From positions 1-34,090 of the forward strand of contig JARBUO010000060.1 in assembly GCA_029239605.1 (NCBI GenBank): DNA of 34,090 nt, written 5' to 3'. Every line of letters starts with the position of its first letter. Position 1 is the stretch's first letter. Position numbers and translations under genes: made by a program. Shown in pieces: positions 23,431 to 31,059 of this stretch. This DNA is from Bacillota bacterium. GTDB lineage: Bacteria; Bacillota; Clostridia; Peptostreptococcales; Anaerovoracaceae. The notes beneath the pieces are model-generated. The model searched no databases. It was not told the origin of the DNA and saw only the letters and a list, made by a program, of their open reading frames with translations.

Positions 23431-24465
23431 TTAGTAAATTGGCTGGTATGATTCGCAGAATCGGTTGTAGATTCTGGTTTGAGTATGTTCCTGTGCACCA
23501 CCCTGCCCCAGTTGATACGTTCCCGACAGTCCTTCTGCAGAGACTCCAGTTCCAGTGGAGCTGTTGGGCGGCATAATACCGGGTATCGTTCCGGTGGAGC
23601 TGTTGGGCGGCATAATGCCGGGAATACGACCTGGTATAGGGCTCGGCAAACCTGCGGTCGGCCCGCTGAGGGAAGGTGTGACCAGAGGTGCTCCCGGCGG
23701 TCCAATGGGCTGTGGTGCCAGCGGAACCGTTTCCTGGGGCACACTCTCTGGCAGAGCTTCATCCGGTCCACTCGACGGCATGGTCGTTTCCGGAACGGTG
23801 CCCGACGGTGTTCCCGGCTGTGTAATACCCGGTATCATAACGGTTGGTCCTGTCGGAGGCACTGTCGGTGCTCCGGCGGGAGGTACTGCCGGCGTTTCTG
23901 TTGGGGGTACGGTTCCTCGCGGCATACCAACACGCCCTCCAAGCTGGAAGCCTGTCATTCCGCTCATATATTCTTTTGGTTCAAAGCAACATGGAAAAAA
24001 AGTGCCGCATCCGATATGCTGCCCTGCATTTCCTGTTGGCTGAGTTCTGTAGTCATCCGGCCATTCATGAATAATCATTGCTCTTCCTAATACTTGATCC
24101 GGAGTAAAACGGTCTGTATAGACGACCATAAACGCATGGCCGTAAAAAGACATAAGAACCGGAAGGTCACCGGAATGATAAGGATGCGGTGCATCGGGAT
24201 TCAGTGAAAAGTGCCCTCCCACATCATGAAAACCGGTATAACCTTCTCCCATGATACAAGGTCCGTGCTGATGAATATGAAAGCCGTAAAATCCCGAAAA
24301 TGGAATTCCTTCTACATCGACCGCCAGCAGGGAACCTTCAAGAAAAGGATAGAGATAAACGTCTCCAACAAGGTTATGTATTTCTGAGCTGCCCTCGATA
24401 TGGGCACAGACTGTCGGCGGCTTTGACATCGTCTCAAACATCAGTTCTATGGTATTTTCAATCAT
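23431..24465 (-). CDS. sodC: Cu/Zn superoxide dismutase with a long Pro/Gly-rich C-terminal tail
   Basis: Residues 1 to about 160 form a Cu/Zn SOD domain with every expected ligand. GFHIHQHG gives His63 and His65. GGHF gives the bridging His85. HPYHSGD gives His94, His97 and Asp100, and IIHEWPDD gives His133. Cys70 and Cys153 would form the family disulfide. A tail of about 165 residues follows, rich in Pro, Thr, Gly and Ser. It includes a perfect 13-residue tandem repeat, IPGIMPPNSSTGT (39 nt each, 23549-23587 and 23588-23626). I see no signal peptide, so export is uncertain. A spore-surface or wall-associated role would fit the tail but is inference. GGGAGGG precedes the ATG. Confidence 0.9.
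   Translation of the reverse strand: MIENTIELMFETMSKPPTVCAHIEGSSEIHNLVGDVYLYPFLEGSLLAVDVEGIPFSGFYGFHIHQHGPCIMGEGYTGFHDVGGHFSLNPDAPHPYHSGDLPVLMSFYGHAFMVVYTDRFTPDQVLGRAMIIHEWPDDYRTQPTGNAGQHIGCGTFFPCCFEPKEYMSGMTGFQLGGRVGMPRGTVPPTETPAVPPAGAPTVPPTGPTVMIPGITQPGTPSGTVPETTMPSSGPDEALPESVPQETVPLAPQPIGPPGAPLVTPSLSGPTAGLPSPIPGRIPGIMPPNSSTGTIPGIMPPNSSTGTGVSAEGLSGTYQLGQGGAQEHTQTRIYNRFCESYQPIY
23549..23626 (-). repeat. 39-bp tandem repeat in the sodC tail
   Basis: Two adjacent 39-bp units, nearly identical at the DNA level, encode IPGIMPPNSSTGT twice. Differences are mostly third-position changes, so the duplication is not brand new. Such repeats can vary in number between strains. Confidence 0.85.
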
Positions 24466-24571
24466 TGGAAATATTCCCTCCCAAGCAACCCCTATTACTT
24501 CATACTATGCTACGATCCGTTTCCGTGACACAAACAGAAAGTAATTCACTAAAATGGTTCTTCCCAGAATC

Positions 24572-24598
24572 CCCGCCGAAGCACCATACTCCGGCGGG
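24572..24598 (-). repeat. GC-rich hairpin between the metallophosphoesterase and sodC genes
   Basis: CCCGCCG (24572-24578) and CGGCGGG (24592-24598) pair perfectly; on the minus strand three more pairs (one G-U) extend the stem. No T-run follows. It may act as a weak terminator or an mRNA-stabilising hairpin. The rest of 24466-24662 has no gene that I can support. Confidence 0.55.
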
Positions 24599-24662
24599 TA
24601 TTAGAACGCTAATGCGAATAAAATATTAGTTGGAAGCCTTTACCAAAATTTCTTTGGTGAAA

Positions 24663-25610
24663 TCAGCCCAGATCTTTCAGAGTGCACGTTTCGAAAATTC
24701 TTTTTGTCATAAAGAAGTCCCTTAGTTTTTTTGGGCCAGCGATAACATCTCTGCCAACATACAAGCTTCCTTCCTGCTTCACTTTAACACTCCACTTAAC
24801 CAGAGAAATTTCTCCTCTGTCTATTTCGATCCCAGTGATAAGCTGAGGATGAACGCAGCTTCCGTCGTTAAAGTAAAGAGGCTCCCCCATATCGGGGAAC
24901 ATCGGGCGATGGTTATGCCCTCCAATCAACATGTGGTTTTCTTTTACAACCCACTCTGTCAGCCTATTTCCCACAATTTCTTTCTTCTCCTGGTTTTGTG
25001 CGGGACTGGTAGGATTATTCACACCAAACAATTCCAACGGTCTCCAAACGTAGCGCACCAGAAATCTGCTGAGTTTCCAAAGACTGCTGTTCAGGTCATC
25101 AACCTGATGGCCGTGAACAAGGAGAATTTCCTTTGAGAAAGGACTTAAACCCCAGCTCTTGTACTCCAGCACCAGCCCTTCATAGGCTCGCATATTTTCA
25201 AACAGTGAAACAGTTTTGTTTTCTCTTTTGTCATAATACTCATACAAGTTTGATTTTAAGAATTTATCGCTCTGTTTCACCATATCATGGTTCCCGTATA
25301 CGAAATACACCCGTTCCTTCTCATAAAACTTTTTGAGAAGTTCAAATACGCTTTGATGAGCATAGATGATATCGGACATTCTCTTATTCTCCCACAGCTC
25401 ATCACCGTCTCCAACTTCGATATAAGTGAATTCCTGTTCAAAATAATGATTTAAAGCGGAGATATAGAGATTTTCGTTTTTAAAAAAATCATCGGCCTGG
25501 CTTCCGTCACCTCTGTGGCAGTCACTCATAATGATGAGTCTGCTGGAATCATCGATTGGCAACCTTACTGAAGATTCAAATATATGGGATAAACGCTTCA
25601 TCGAATTCAT
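24663..25610 (-). CDS. Calcineurin-like metallophosphoesterase
   Basis: This 315-residue phosphoesterase has the full set of metal-binding motifs in order. They are SDCHRGDG (the DxH of motif I), GDGDELW (motif II), GNHD (motif III), HGHQVD and GGHNHRP (the later histidine motifs). The insertions and the DCHRGDGS start resemble UDP-2,3-diacylglucosamine hydrolase-like and related proteins, but the substrate is not evident. The start is the ATG at 25610 behind GGGAGAG. A longer frame to 25694 needs a TTG start, has no ribosome binding site and overlaps the upstream gene. The 76-nt gap to the DUF4474 gene suggests co-transcription. Confidence 0.85.
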   Translation of the reverse strand: MNSMKRLSHIFESSVRLPIDDSSRLIIMSDCHRGDGSQADDFFKNENLYISALNHYFEQEFTYIEVGDGDELWENKRMSDIIYAHQSVFELLKKFYEKERVYFVYGNHDMVKQSDKFLKSNLYEYYDKRENKTVSLFENMRAYEGLVLEYKSWGLSPFSKEILLVHGHQVDDLNSSLWKLSRFLVRYVWRPLELFGVNNPTSPAQNQEKKEIVGNRLTEWVVKENHMLIGGHNHRPMFPDMGEPLYFNDGSCVHPQLITGIEIDRGEISLVKWSVKVKQEGSLYVGRDVIAGPKKLRDFFMTKRIFETCTLKDLG

Positions 25611-25686
25611 TACAATCTCTCCCGATTTCTGTTCTAGCGACCAAAGCAGGTCATTGAAGACTGCAACGGATAAAATAACCGAGGCA

Positions 25687-26598
25687 TCAGTCAATGCTTT
25701 GCTCGATCAGCTTATAAAAGGCTTTTATGATGTGCCTTGTTTTTCCTATGCGAATCAGGCCTGCATAGAACAGCGGCTCTTTTCTTCGAATCACACAGAT
25801 TCTATCTGCCATACTCCTGCATCTGGAAGTAACTTCCCGATATCTTTCGCAGGCAAGCTGATTGTTTTTCTGGATGATCCCGTCGGTTATTTCAGACCGA
25901 GTCAAAGGTTTTGGTGTATAAGGCCTGTCGTAGACAAACTCTGCAGAGGATCCGTCAACTCTGGTTTGGTTCCTTTGGTACCCAATTCTCGTCAGTGCAT
26001 TGACAAAGCAGTCGCACATTTCTTGTGCAGGAAATTTTATTTTTATCAGCATAGCCAGTTCCTCCGGCTCTGAGAATTCCCCTGTCTTGAAGCCGCTGAG
26101 CCACCAATGTTTCTCGGATCGCTCAAACAGCTTTCTTCCTTTCTTAAAGAGGACAAACGACATTTCCAGCAGATCTTTATCTTCTACACATTGATAAAAG
26201 GTCCCGGTAAACAATCCGGGAAGACTCAGATCCTGTTGATCTGTATCATAAACGCCGATTTCACATCCTGTGTTCAGGTAATACTGCCCTTTCCAGAATT
26301 GAATCAGCCATCTCTTTCCACCATACTCAAACTCCACCGGTTCTGAGTCGACAATCATACAGGCCGGTGCAGCCGCCTCGTCATAAAGCCGGCAATAACC
26401 GAATTCCCTCTGCCATGCATCCAGCCTGGAATAGAAAATATCCTGTACCGGATCGTAGTCATAACCCGCATAGGCGAGGAGTTGATCAAAGGCTTTCGCT
26501 TCTGTCTTTTCGGGCTTAGGACAAATCTTACAGATGACTCTGTATATCAAGACGACAAAAATAAACAGCAATGCCGACAGCGAAGCGAAGACGAGCAT
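25687..26598 (-). CDS. DUF4474-type membrane-anchored protein of unknown function
   Basis: This 303-residue protein starts with a membrane helix (LVFASLSALLFIFVVLIYRVI). It then shows a stretch I recognise as DUF4474-like: AGYDYDPVQDIFYSRLDAWQ, then REFGYCRLYDEAAAPACMIVD, then FEYGGKRWLIQFWKGQYYLNTGCEIG. A second half (about 180-303) begins in FKTGEFSEPEELAMLIKIKF and has no known motif. The family has no established function. I chose the ATG at 26598 behind AAGGGGG; the ATG at 26652 has no ribosome binding site and adds 18 residues. It precedes the metallophosphoesterase gene and may be functionally linked to it. I found no clear promoter upstream. Confidence 0.78.
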   Translation of the reverse strand: MLVFASLSALLFIFVVLIYRVICKICPKPEKTEAKAFDQLLAYAGYDYDPVQDIFYSRLDAWQREFGYCRLYDEAAAPACMIVDSEPVEFEYGGKRWLIQFWKGQYYLNTGCEIGVYDTDQQDLSLPGLFTGTFYQCVEDKDLLEMSFVLFKKGRKLFERSEKHWWLSGFKTGEFSEPEELAMLIKIKFPAQEMCDCFVNALTRIGYQRNQTRVDGSSAEFVYDRPYTPKPLTRSEITDGIIQKNNQLACERYREVTSRCRSMADRICVIRRKEPLFYAGLIRIGKTRHIIKAFYKLIEQSID

Positions 26599-26736
26599 TC
26601 TCTCATTCCCCCTTCTTATCAGTTGTTCCGGCCCCCAGCTTTCTGCTTTCATTTCATCTGCCGAGGCCGTTACAAACTGATTTATAGTTCATATTATTCC
26701 GGCGGTAAGTCAAGTGTTATCCTGTTATGAAATTAA

Positions 26737-26774
26737 TAGAAAACCGGAAGCAGGCAAAATTCTGCTTCCGGTTT
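26737..26774 (-). terminator. Intrinsic terminator of htpG
   Basis: On the minus strand AAACCGGAAGCAG (26774-26762) pairs perfectly with CTGCTTCCGGTTT (26753-26741) around an 8-nt loop, followed by TCTATT. This is one of the strongest stems in the window. Confidence 0.88.
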
Positions 26775-26803
26775 CATAAAGTGTGATTCTTTTTATCTAT
26801 TTT

Positions 26804-28693
26804 CTACTTTGATACGATGAGATCGCAGACTGCATTGGAGAATGCAACGGGATCTTCGATCGGCAGCCCCTCAATCATTAGCGCCTGATTATAAAGCAGC
26901 TCAGTGAACGTCTTTGCCTTGTCTTTATCGGATTCGTATACATCCTTCATGGCTTTGAGCACAGGGTGCGATGCATTGAGCTCAAGAACCTTATCTGCTT
27001 TTACCTTATCGTCGCTAGGCATGGCATTTAGTATTTTCTCCATTTCGATGGATATACTGCCGCCGCTGGCAAGGCAAACAGGATGGGTTTTCAGTCTCTG
27101 AGAAAGTCTGACCTCACTGACTTTTCCGCTCAGTGCTTCCTGCATGAACATCAGCAATTCCTTATGATCCTCAGTTCCTTTTTTGACCTCTTCACTGTCC
27201 TTCTGATCTTCTTCAATTCCCAGATCATCTCCTGAAACGGATTTAAATTCCTTACCGTCGAAATCACTCATGACGCGAATTGCAAACTCATCGATGTCAT
27301 CGGTAAAGTATAAAATCTCATAGCCCTTATCTTTCAGCAGCTCTGTCTGAGGAAGTCTGTCAATTCTTTCTATCGAATCTCCTGCTGCATAATAGATATA
27401 TTTTTGGTCCTCCTTCATTCGGGAAATGTATTCCGGCAAAGTCACCGGTTTCTGCTCCGTGGAGGAATAGAACAGAAGTAAATCCTTCAAGGTATCTTTA
27501 TTGGCTCCGAAGCGGTCATAAACTCCATATTTGAGCTGAAGTCCAAAGTTCTTGAAGAATTCTTCGTATTTTTCCCGGTCCACATTCAGCAATTCTGTCA
27601 ATTCGCTTTTGATCTTCTTTTCGATTCTGGAGGAAATGGCTTTCAGCTGTCTGTCATGCTGCAGCATTTCCCGGGAAATGTTCAAAGAGAGATCCTGTGA
27701 GTCCACCAGTCCTTTTACAAAGCTAAAATAGTCAGGAAGCAGGTCGGCACATTTATCCATAATCAGGACGCCGCTGGAATAAAGCTGCAGCCCTTTTTCA
27801 TATTCCTTTGTGTAATAATTATAAGGTGCCTTGGAAGGAATAAACAGCAACGCATTGTAGGAAACCATTCCTTCGACGTTAGTGTGAATCACTTTGGCCG
27901 GGTTGGCGAAATCAAAGAATTTCTCCTGATAGAATGCATTGTATTCATCCTCGGAAATCTCGTTTTTGTTTTTACGCCAGATTGGAATCATGCTGTTAAG
28001 GGTCTGATCCTCCTTCACAGTCTCAAATTCGTCCTCACTGCCTTCCTTCAGCCTGCGCTGTTCTGTCTGCATTCTGATGGGATATCTGATGTAATCCGAA
28101 TACCGCTTGATCAGGCTGCGAATCCTGTATTCCTGAAGGAATTCATCATATTTCTCATCCTCGGTATCTTCTTTGATTTTCAAGATGATCTCTGTTCCGC
28201 AGCGATCCTTTTCGCATTCAGCTATAGTATAGCCGTCAGTACCGGTAGATTCCCAGCAGTACGCCTGGTCTTCCCCATAAGCTTTGCTGATGACAGTGAC
28301 CTCGCTGCTGACCATAAACGCAGAATAAAAGCCGACACCAAACTGACCGATGATATCGATGTCTTCCTTCTGCTCATTGTCCTTTTTAAAATTAAGAGAA
28401 CCGCTTTTTGCTATGGTTCCCAGATTGGATTCCAGCTCTTCTTTCGTCATACCAATTCCGTTGTCCGAAATGGTGAGCAGTCTTCCTTCTTTATCTGCTG
28501 TGATACGGATTTCGAACTGGTCTCTGGTAATCCCCGTGGTGTTTTCTGTGAGACTTTTGTAATAGAGCTTATCGATTGCATCGCTTGCATTGGAGATCAG
28601 CTCTCTTAAAAAAATCTCCTTATGGGTATAAATTGAATGAATCATTAGATCCAAAAGCCGCTTTGATTCTGCTTTAAATTGTTTTTTGGCCAT
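26804..28693 (-). CDS. htpG: Hsp90-family chaperone HtpG
   Basis: HtpG is the bacterial Hsp90, a cytosolic dimeric ATP-dependent chaperone. The 629-residue length matches the family. The N-terminal GHKL ATPase domain shows [32 protein letters not shown] and [14 protein letters not shown]. The middle domain has [12 protein letters not shown] and [18 protein letters not shown], and the C-terminal dimerisation domain closes the protein. AAAGGAGGGG precedes the ATG. A perfect CIRCE operator overlaps the start of the transcript, so expression should be controlled by HrcA and induced by heat. This is notable because htpG is outside the HrcA regulon in B. subtilis. Confidence 0.97.
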   Translation of the reverse strand: MAKKQFKAESKRLLDLMIHSIYTHKEIFLRELISNASDAIDKLYYKSLTENTTGITRDQFEIRITADKEGRLLTISDNGIGMTKEELESNLGTIAKSGSLNFKKDNEQKEDIDIIGQFGVGFYSAFMVSSEVTVISKAYGEDQAYCWESTGTDGYTIAECEKDRCGTEIILKIKEDTEDEKYDEFLQEYRIRSLIKRYSDYIRYPIRMQTEQRRLKEGSEDEFETVKEDQTLNSMIPIWRKNKNEISEDEYNAFYQEKFFDFANPAKVIHTNVEGMVSYNALLFIPSKAPYNYYTKEYEKGLQLYSSGVLIMDKCADLLPDYFSFVKGLVDSQDLSLNISREMLQHDRQLKAISSRIEKKIKSELTELLNVDREKYEEFFKNFGLQLKYGVYDRFGANKDTLKDLLLFYSSTEQKPVTLPEYISRMKEDQKYIYYAAGDSIERIDRLPQTELLKDKGYEILYFTDDIDEFAIRVMSDFDGKEFKSVSGDDLGIEEDQKDSEEVKKGTEDHKELLMFMQEALSGKVSEVRLSQRLKTHPVCLASGGSISIEMEKILNAMPSDDKVKADKVLELNASHPVLKAMKDVYESDKDKAKTFTELLYNQALMIEGLPIEDPVAFSNAVCDLIVSK

Positions 28694-28723
28694 TGAAAAA
28701 CCCCTCCTTTGTAATAAGCGAAA

Positions 28724-28758
28724 GTTGTTAGCACTCTACCAAAAAGAGTGCTAACAAC
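28724..28758 (-). promoter_or_regulatory. CIRCE operator (HrcA binding site) upstream of htpG
   Basis: TTAGCACTC (28728-28736), a 9-nt spacer and GAGTGCTAA (28746-28754) match the CIRCE consensus exactly. The arms extend to 13 bp (GTTG and CAAC on the outside). It lies immediately after the -10 box of the htpG promoter, where HrcA would block transcription. Confidence 0.95.
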
Positions 28759-28761
28759 TCT

Positions 28762-28790
28762 AATATAAAGCAAATGGTTGCCGAAATCAA
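28762..28790 (-). promoter_or_regulatory. Sigma-A promoter of htpG
   Basis: On the minus strand -35 TTGATT (28790-28785), a 17-nt spacer and -10 TATATT (28767-28762) lie directly upstream of the CIRCE element. Confidence 0.78.
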
Positions 28791-28864
28791 GAGGATTTTT
28801 TATGATTTTCCTAAATTCATCCAGCCTCAATTTAAAAGCCCCATCTTCTATTTTGCTCAGTTGC

Positions 28865-30043
28865 TTATCGAGCCATTTTGTAAATTTCAAGGATATCCTT
28901 CCAAGACAGCTTTTGGAAGCCCCCAACCGGAGTCTCTTTGCCTTCGCTGTACCAGGTTGCTTTTTTCGCCATTAATTCCAGATTGCTGTCATCAATGCCA
29001 AGTTCCTTTAAGGTTACAGGAAGACCGATCGTAACAAAGAAGCGCTCCAGTCTGTCAATACCCTCATTTACAATGGTATCCGGATCCCGGAAACTCCCTT
29101 CAACGCCCATTACGTTTACAGCAAACTGCACAAACATGTTGATATCGGTTTTGTAAACATATCTCATCCAGGAAGGGGTAAGGACCGCAAGCCCTGCTCC
29201 GTGCGCCACATCATAAATCGCACTGAGTTCATGCTCCATCTTATGACAAGCCCAATCCTGCGTTCTGCCCAGTCCAAGAAGTCCGTTATGTGCAATGGTT
29301 CCTGCAAAAGCCACTTCAGCCCATGCATCGTAATCTTTATGATTTTGATTCAAAATCAGCGCATTCTTCATGATTGCTTTGAGTGTGCCTTCACAAAGCC
29401 CGTCCGTTACGTCGGCCTTGACCGTGGTCGTGAAGTATCGCTCAAGGATATGGCTCATCATGTCACAGACTCCGTTTGCAATCTGATTTTTCGGCAGTGT
29501 AAAGTACAGTTCCGGATTCATAATGCTGAATACAGGTCTGATTTTATCACTGTGGTACCCCATTTTCAGCTGCTTTTCCTCCTCTGAGATTACAACACTG
29601 TCGCTGGACTCTGATCCGGTGGCGGGAAGGGTCAGAATCGTGGCCAGATCCAAAACTTTATCTGCAGCCTTCTTGGTGAGGAAATAATCCCATACATCTC
29701 CATCGTAGGGTACGCCCAATGCAATGGCTTTTGCGGAATCAATCACGCTTCCGCCTCCCACCGCCAAAATAAAATCAATGCCCTCTTCCCGGCAAATCCG
29801 AATTCCTTCCCTGACAAGAGACAGTCTGGGATTTGGCTTGACTCCGCCCAGTTCTACATAAGCAACACCTGCTGTTTCCAGTGATCTGCAGACCGTTTCA
29901 TAAAGTCCGCTTCTTTTGATACTCTCTCCGCCGTAATGAAGCAGAATCTTATTTCCGTAAGGCTTGATCAGTTCTCCGATCAGTTCCTGTTTTCCTTTTC
30001 CAAAGATAATCCTCGTCCTGTTTTCGTAATCAAAGTTCAACAT
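28865..30043 (-). CDS. Iron-containing alcohol dehydrogenase (butanol dehydrogenase-like)
   Basis: This 392-residue group III alcohol dehydrogenase would reduce aldehydes to alcohols with NAD(P)H. The nucleotide-binding GGGSVID lies at 96-102. Metal-binding histidines are in CDMMSHILERYF, HKMEHELSA and DVAHGAGLAVL. The N-terminus MLNFDYENRTRIIFGKG is typical of BdhA/YugJ-type enzymes. The ATG at 30043 (GAAAGG about 9 nt upstream) fits the family start better than the ATG at 30052. It has its own promoter. The gene next to it encodes Rex, a usual regulator of such fermentation genes. The precise substrate is not evident. Confidence 0.9.
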   Translation of the reverse strand: MLNFDYENRTRIIFGKGKQELIGELIKPYGNKILLHYGGESIKRSGLYETVCRSLETAGVAYVELGGVKPNPRLSLVREGIRICREEGIDFILAVGGGSVIDSAKAIALGVPYDGDVWDYFLTKKAADKVLDLATILTLPATGSESSDSVVISEEEKQLKMGYHSDKIRPVFSIMNPELYFTLPKNQIANGVCDMMSHILERYFTTTVKADVTDGLCEGTLKAIMKNALILNQNHKDYDAWAEVAFAGTIAHNGLLGLGRTQDWACHKMEHELSAIYDVAHGAGLAVLTPSWMRYVYKTDINMFVQFAVNVMGVEGSFRDPDTIVNEGIDRLERFFVTIGLPVTLKELGIDDSNLELMAKKATWYSEGKETPVGGFQKLSWKDILEIYKMAR

Positions 30044-30156
30044 TCCTCTCATCCTTTCCTGCTGTGTTCTAAATTTATCTTAAGGCTTGAAAGTACCTTG
30101 GGAATTAAGGTTCTGGCAAGCCCCAACTTTCTGATAACAATAGGATACCCAAAATT

Positions 30157-30186
30157 ATTATACTGTCGGCAAGAAGGACGGGTCAA
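30157..30186 (-). promoter_or_regulatory. Sigma-A promoter of the alcohol dehydrogenase gene
   Basis: On the minus strand -35 TTGACC (30186-30181), an 18-nt spacer and a perfect -10 TATAAT (30162-30157) give a leader of about 105 nt before the start codon. Confidence 0.78.
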
Positions 30187-30208
30187 CCTCGTTTCTGTTT
30201 TTGCAGGT

Positions 30209-30231
30209 ATTTCGCAAACATTTCACGAAAT
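30209..30231. promoter_or_regulatory. Imperfect dyad upstream of the adh promoter, candidate Rex operator
   Basis: ATTTCG (30209-30214) and CGAAAT (30226-30231) are inverted around CAAACATTTCA. It lies just upstream of the adh -35 box and next to the rex gene. It only partly resembles known Rex sites (TTGTGAAAT-type half sites), so this is a weak candidate. Confidence 0.3.
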
Positions 30232-30267
30232 GCAAATGCGGAATACCCTTTTGTACTCCGCATCTGC
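30232..30267 (-). terminator. Terminator of rex
   Basis: On the minus strand GCAGATGCGGA (30267-30257) pairs with TCCGCATTTGC (30242-30232) over 11 bp with one G-U pair. Only a short ATTT follows, so it may be leaky. Confidence 0.65.
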
Positions 30268-30290
30268 GCCACTCAATTCGTTATCTATAT

Positions 30291-30950
30291 TTAAGAAGAT
30301 AATTGTTCCTTGTTCTTAAGGCTGTTTTGGTTTAAATAATAGGTCAGCATATGAAGACTGTCACTCAAGTGGACATTTTCAACCACCATATCCTCCGGCA
30401 CATCAAGTTCTGCCGCCGTGAAATTCCAAACCCCCCGGATACAGCTTCCCACAAGAACGTCCGTGACACTTTGAGCACTGTCCTTATCGGTTGTAACAAC
30501 TGCAATATCCACCTGGTTATTTTCCAGGAATGCAGGCAGATCTGCTGCATCCAGCACTTCAATATCGTTAATCCTCAATCCCACAAGTTTTGGATTGACG
30601 TCAAACATTGCAATAATGTGATAACCCGATTTATAAAAACGGGTATAATTCGCAATTGCCTGACCCAGATTCCCAGCCCCCAGAACGATCATTTTATACT
30701 CATTCTGCAGCCCCAGTATCATGCCAATCTGCCGGTACAGCCTCTCGACATTATATCCGTAGCCTTGTTGTCCAAAGGCTCCAAAGTTATTCAGATCCTG
30801 CCTGATTTGCGATGCCGTGTATCCGGCAATTCTGCTGAGTTCTGTGGACGAAACCACCTTCACGCCCTTATCCGAAAGATCACCGAGAATCCTTCGGTAA
30901 CGCGGCAATCGTTTGATCACGGTATTCGACACAAATGAGAAATCTTTCAT
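30291..30950 (-). CDS. rex: Redox-sensing transcriptional repressor Rex
   Basis: Rex senses the NADH/NAD ratio and represses fermentation genes when NADH is low. The 219-residue protein has an N-terminal winged helix (KRLPRYRRIL, then TASQIRQDLNNFG, with the recognition helix near residues 45-58). A Rossmann domain follows with GAGNLG (91-96) and the C-terminal domain-swap helix. The ATG at 30950 is preceded by AGGTG; a GTG three codons earlier overlaps that site. Likely local targets are the adjacent alcohol dehydrogenase gene and pflBA, though no strong Rex site is visible at pflBA. Confidence 0.95.
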   Translation of the reverse strand: MKDFSFVSNTVIKRLPRYRRILGDLSDKGVKVVSSTELSRIAGYTASQIRQDLNNFGAFGQQGYGYNVERLYRQIGMILGLQNEYKMIVLGAGNLGQAIANYTRFYKSGYHIIAMFDVNPKLVGLRINDIEVLDAADLPAFLENNQVDIAVVTTDKDSAQSVTDVLVGSCIRGVWNFTAAELDVPEDMVVENVHLSDSLHMLTYYLNQNSLKNKEQLSS

Positions 30951-30985
30951 TTTTTGCACCTGCCTCGTTCTTTTGCTTCACTGCC

Positions 30986-31059
30986 GGGTGTTTTCCTGGC
31001 GTTGTATGTGAATTGCTTGATTCATAACGGGTTGTCCCGGCATTATATGTGAATTGCTT
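30986..31059 (-). repeat. Direct duplication of the lpd 3' end
   Basis: A 14-bp exact repeat, TATGTGAATTGCTT on the plus strand, occurs at 31005-31018 and 31046-31059. Similarity continues past it on the lower-coordinate side, with a 41-bp period. The upper copy covers the last codons and stop of lpd; the lower copy is noncoding and encodes a decayed copy of the same ending. It looks like a small tandem duplication at the gene end. Confidence 0.75.

Noticed and set aside
23479-24090. Long plus-strand frames opposite sodC
   Set aside because: They are produced by the GC-rich, repetitive sodC tail read antisense; the minus-strand protein has intact metal ligands.
26653-26736. Promoter for the DUF4474 gene (TTGACT with TATAAA on the minus strand)
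   Set aside because: The spacing is 21 nt, too long for a standard sigma-A promoter.
28645-28926. 93-codon minus-strand frame between adh and htpG
   Set aside because: It covers the htpG promoter and CIRCE element and overlaps both neighbouring genes; no good ribosome binding site.
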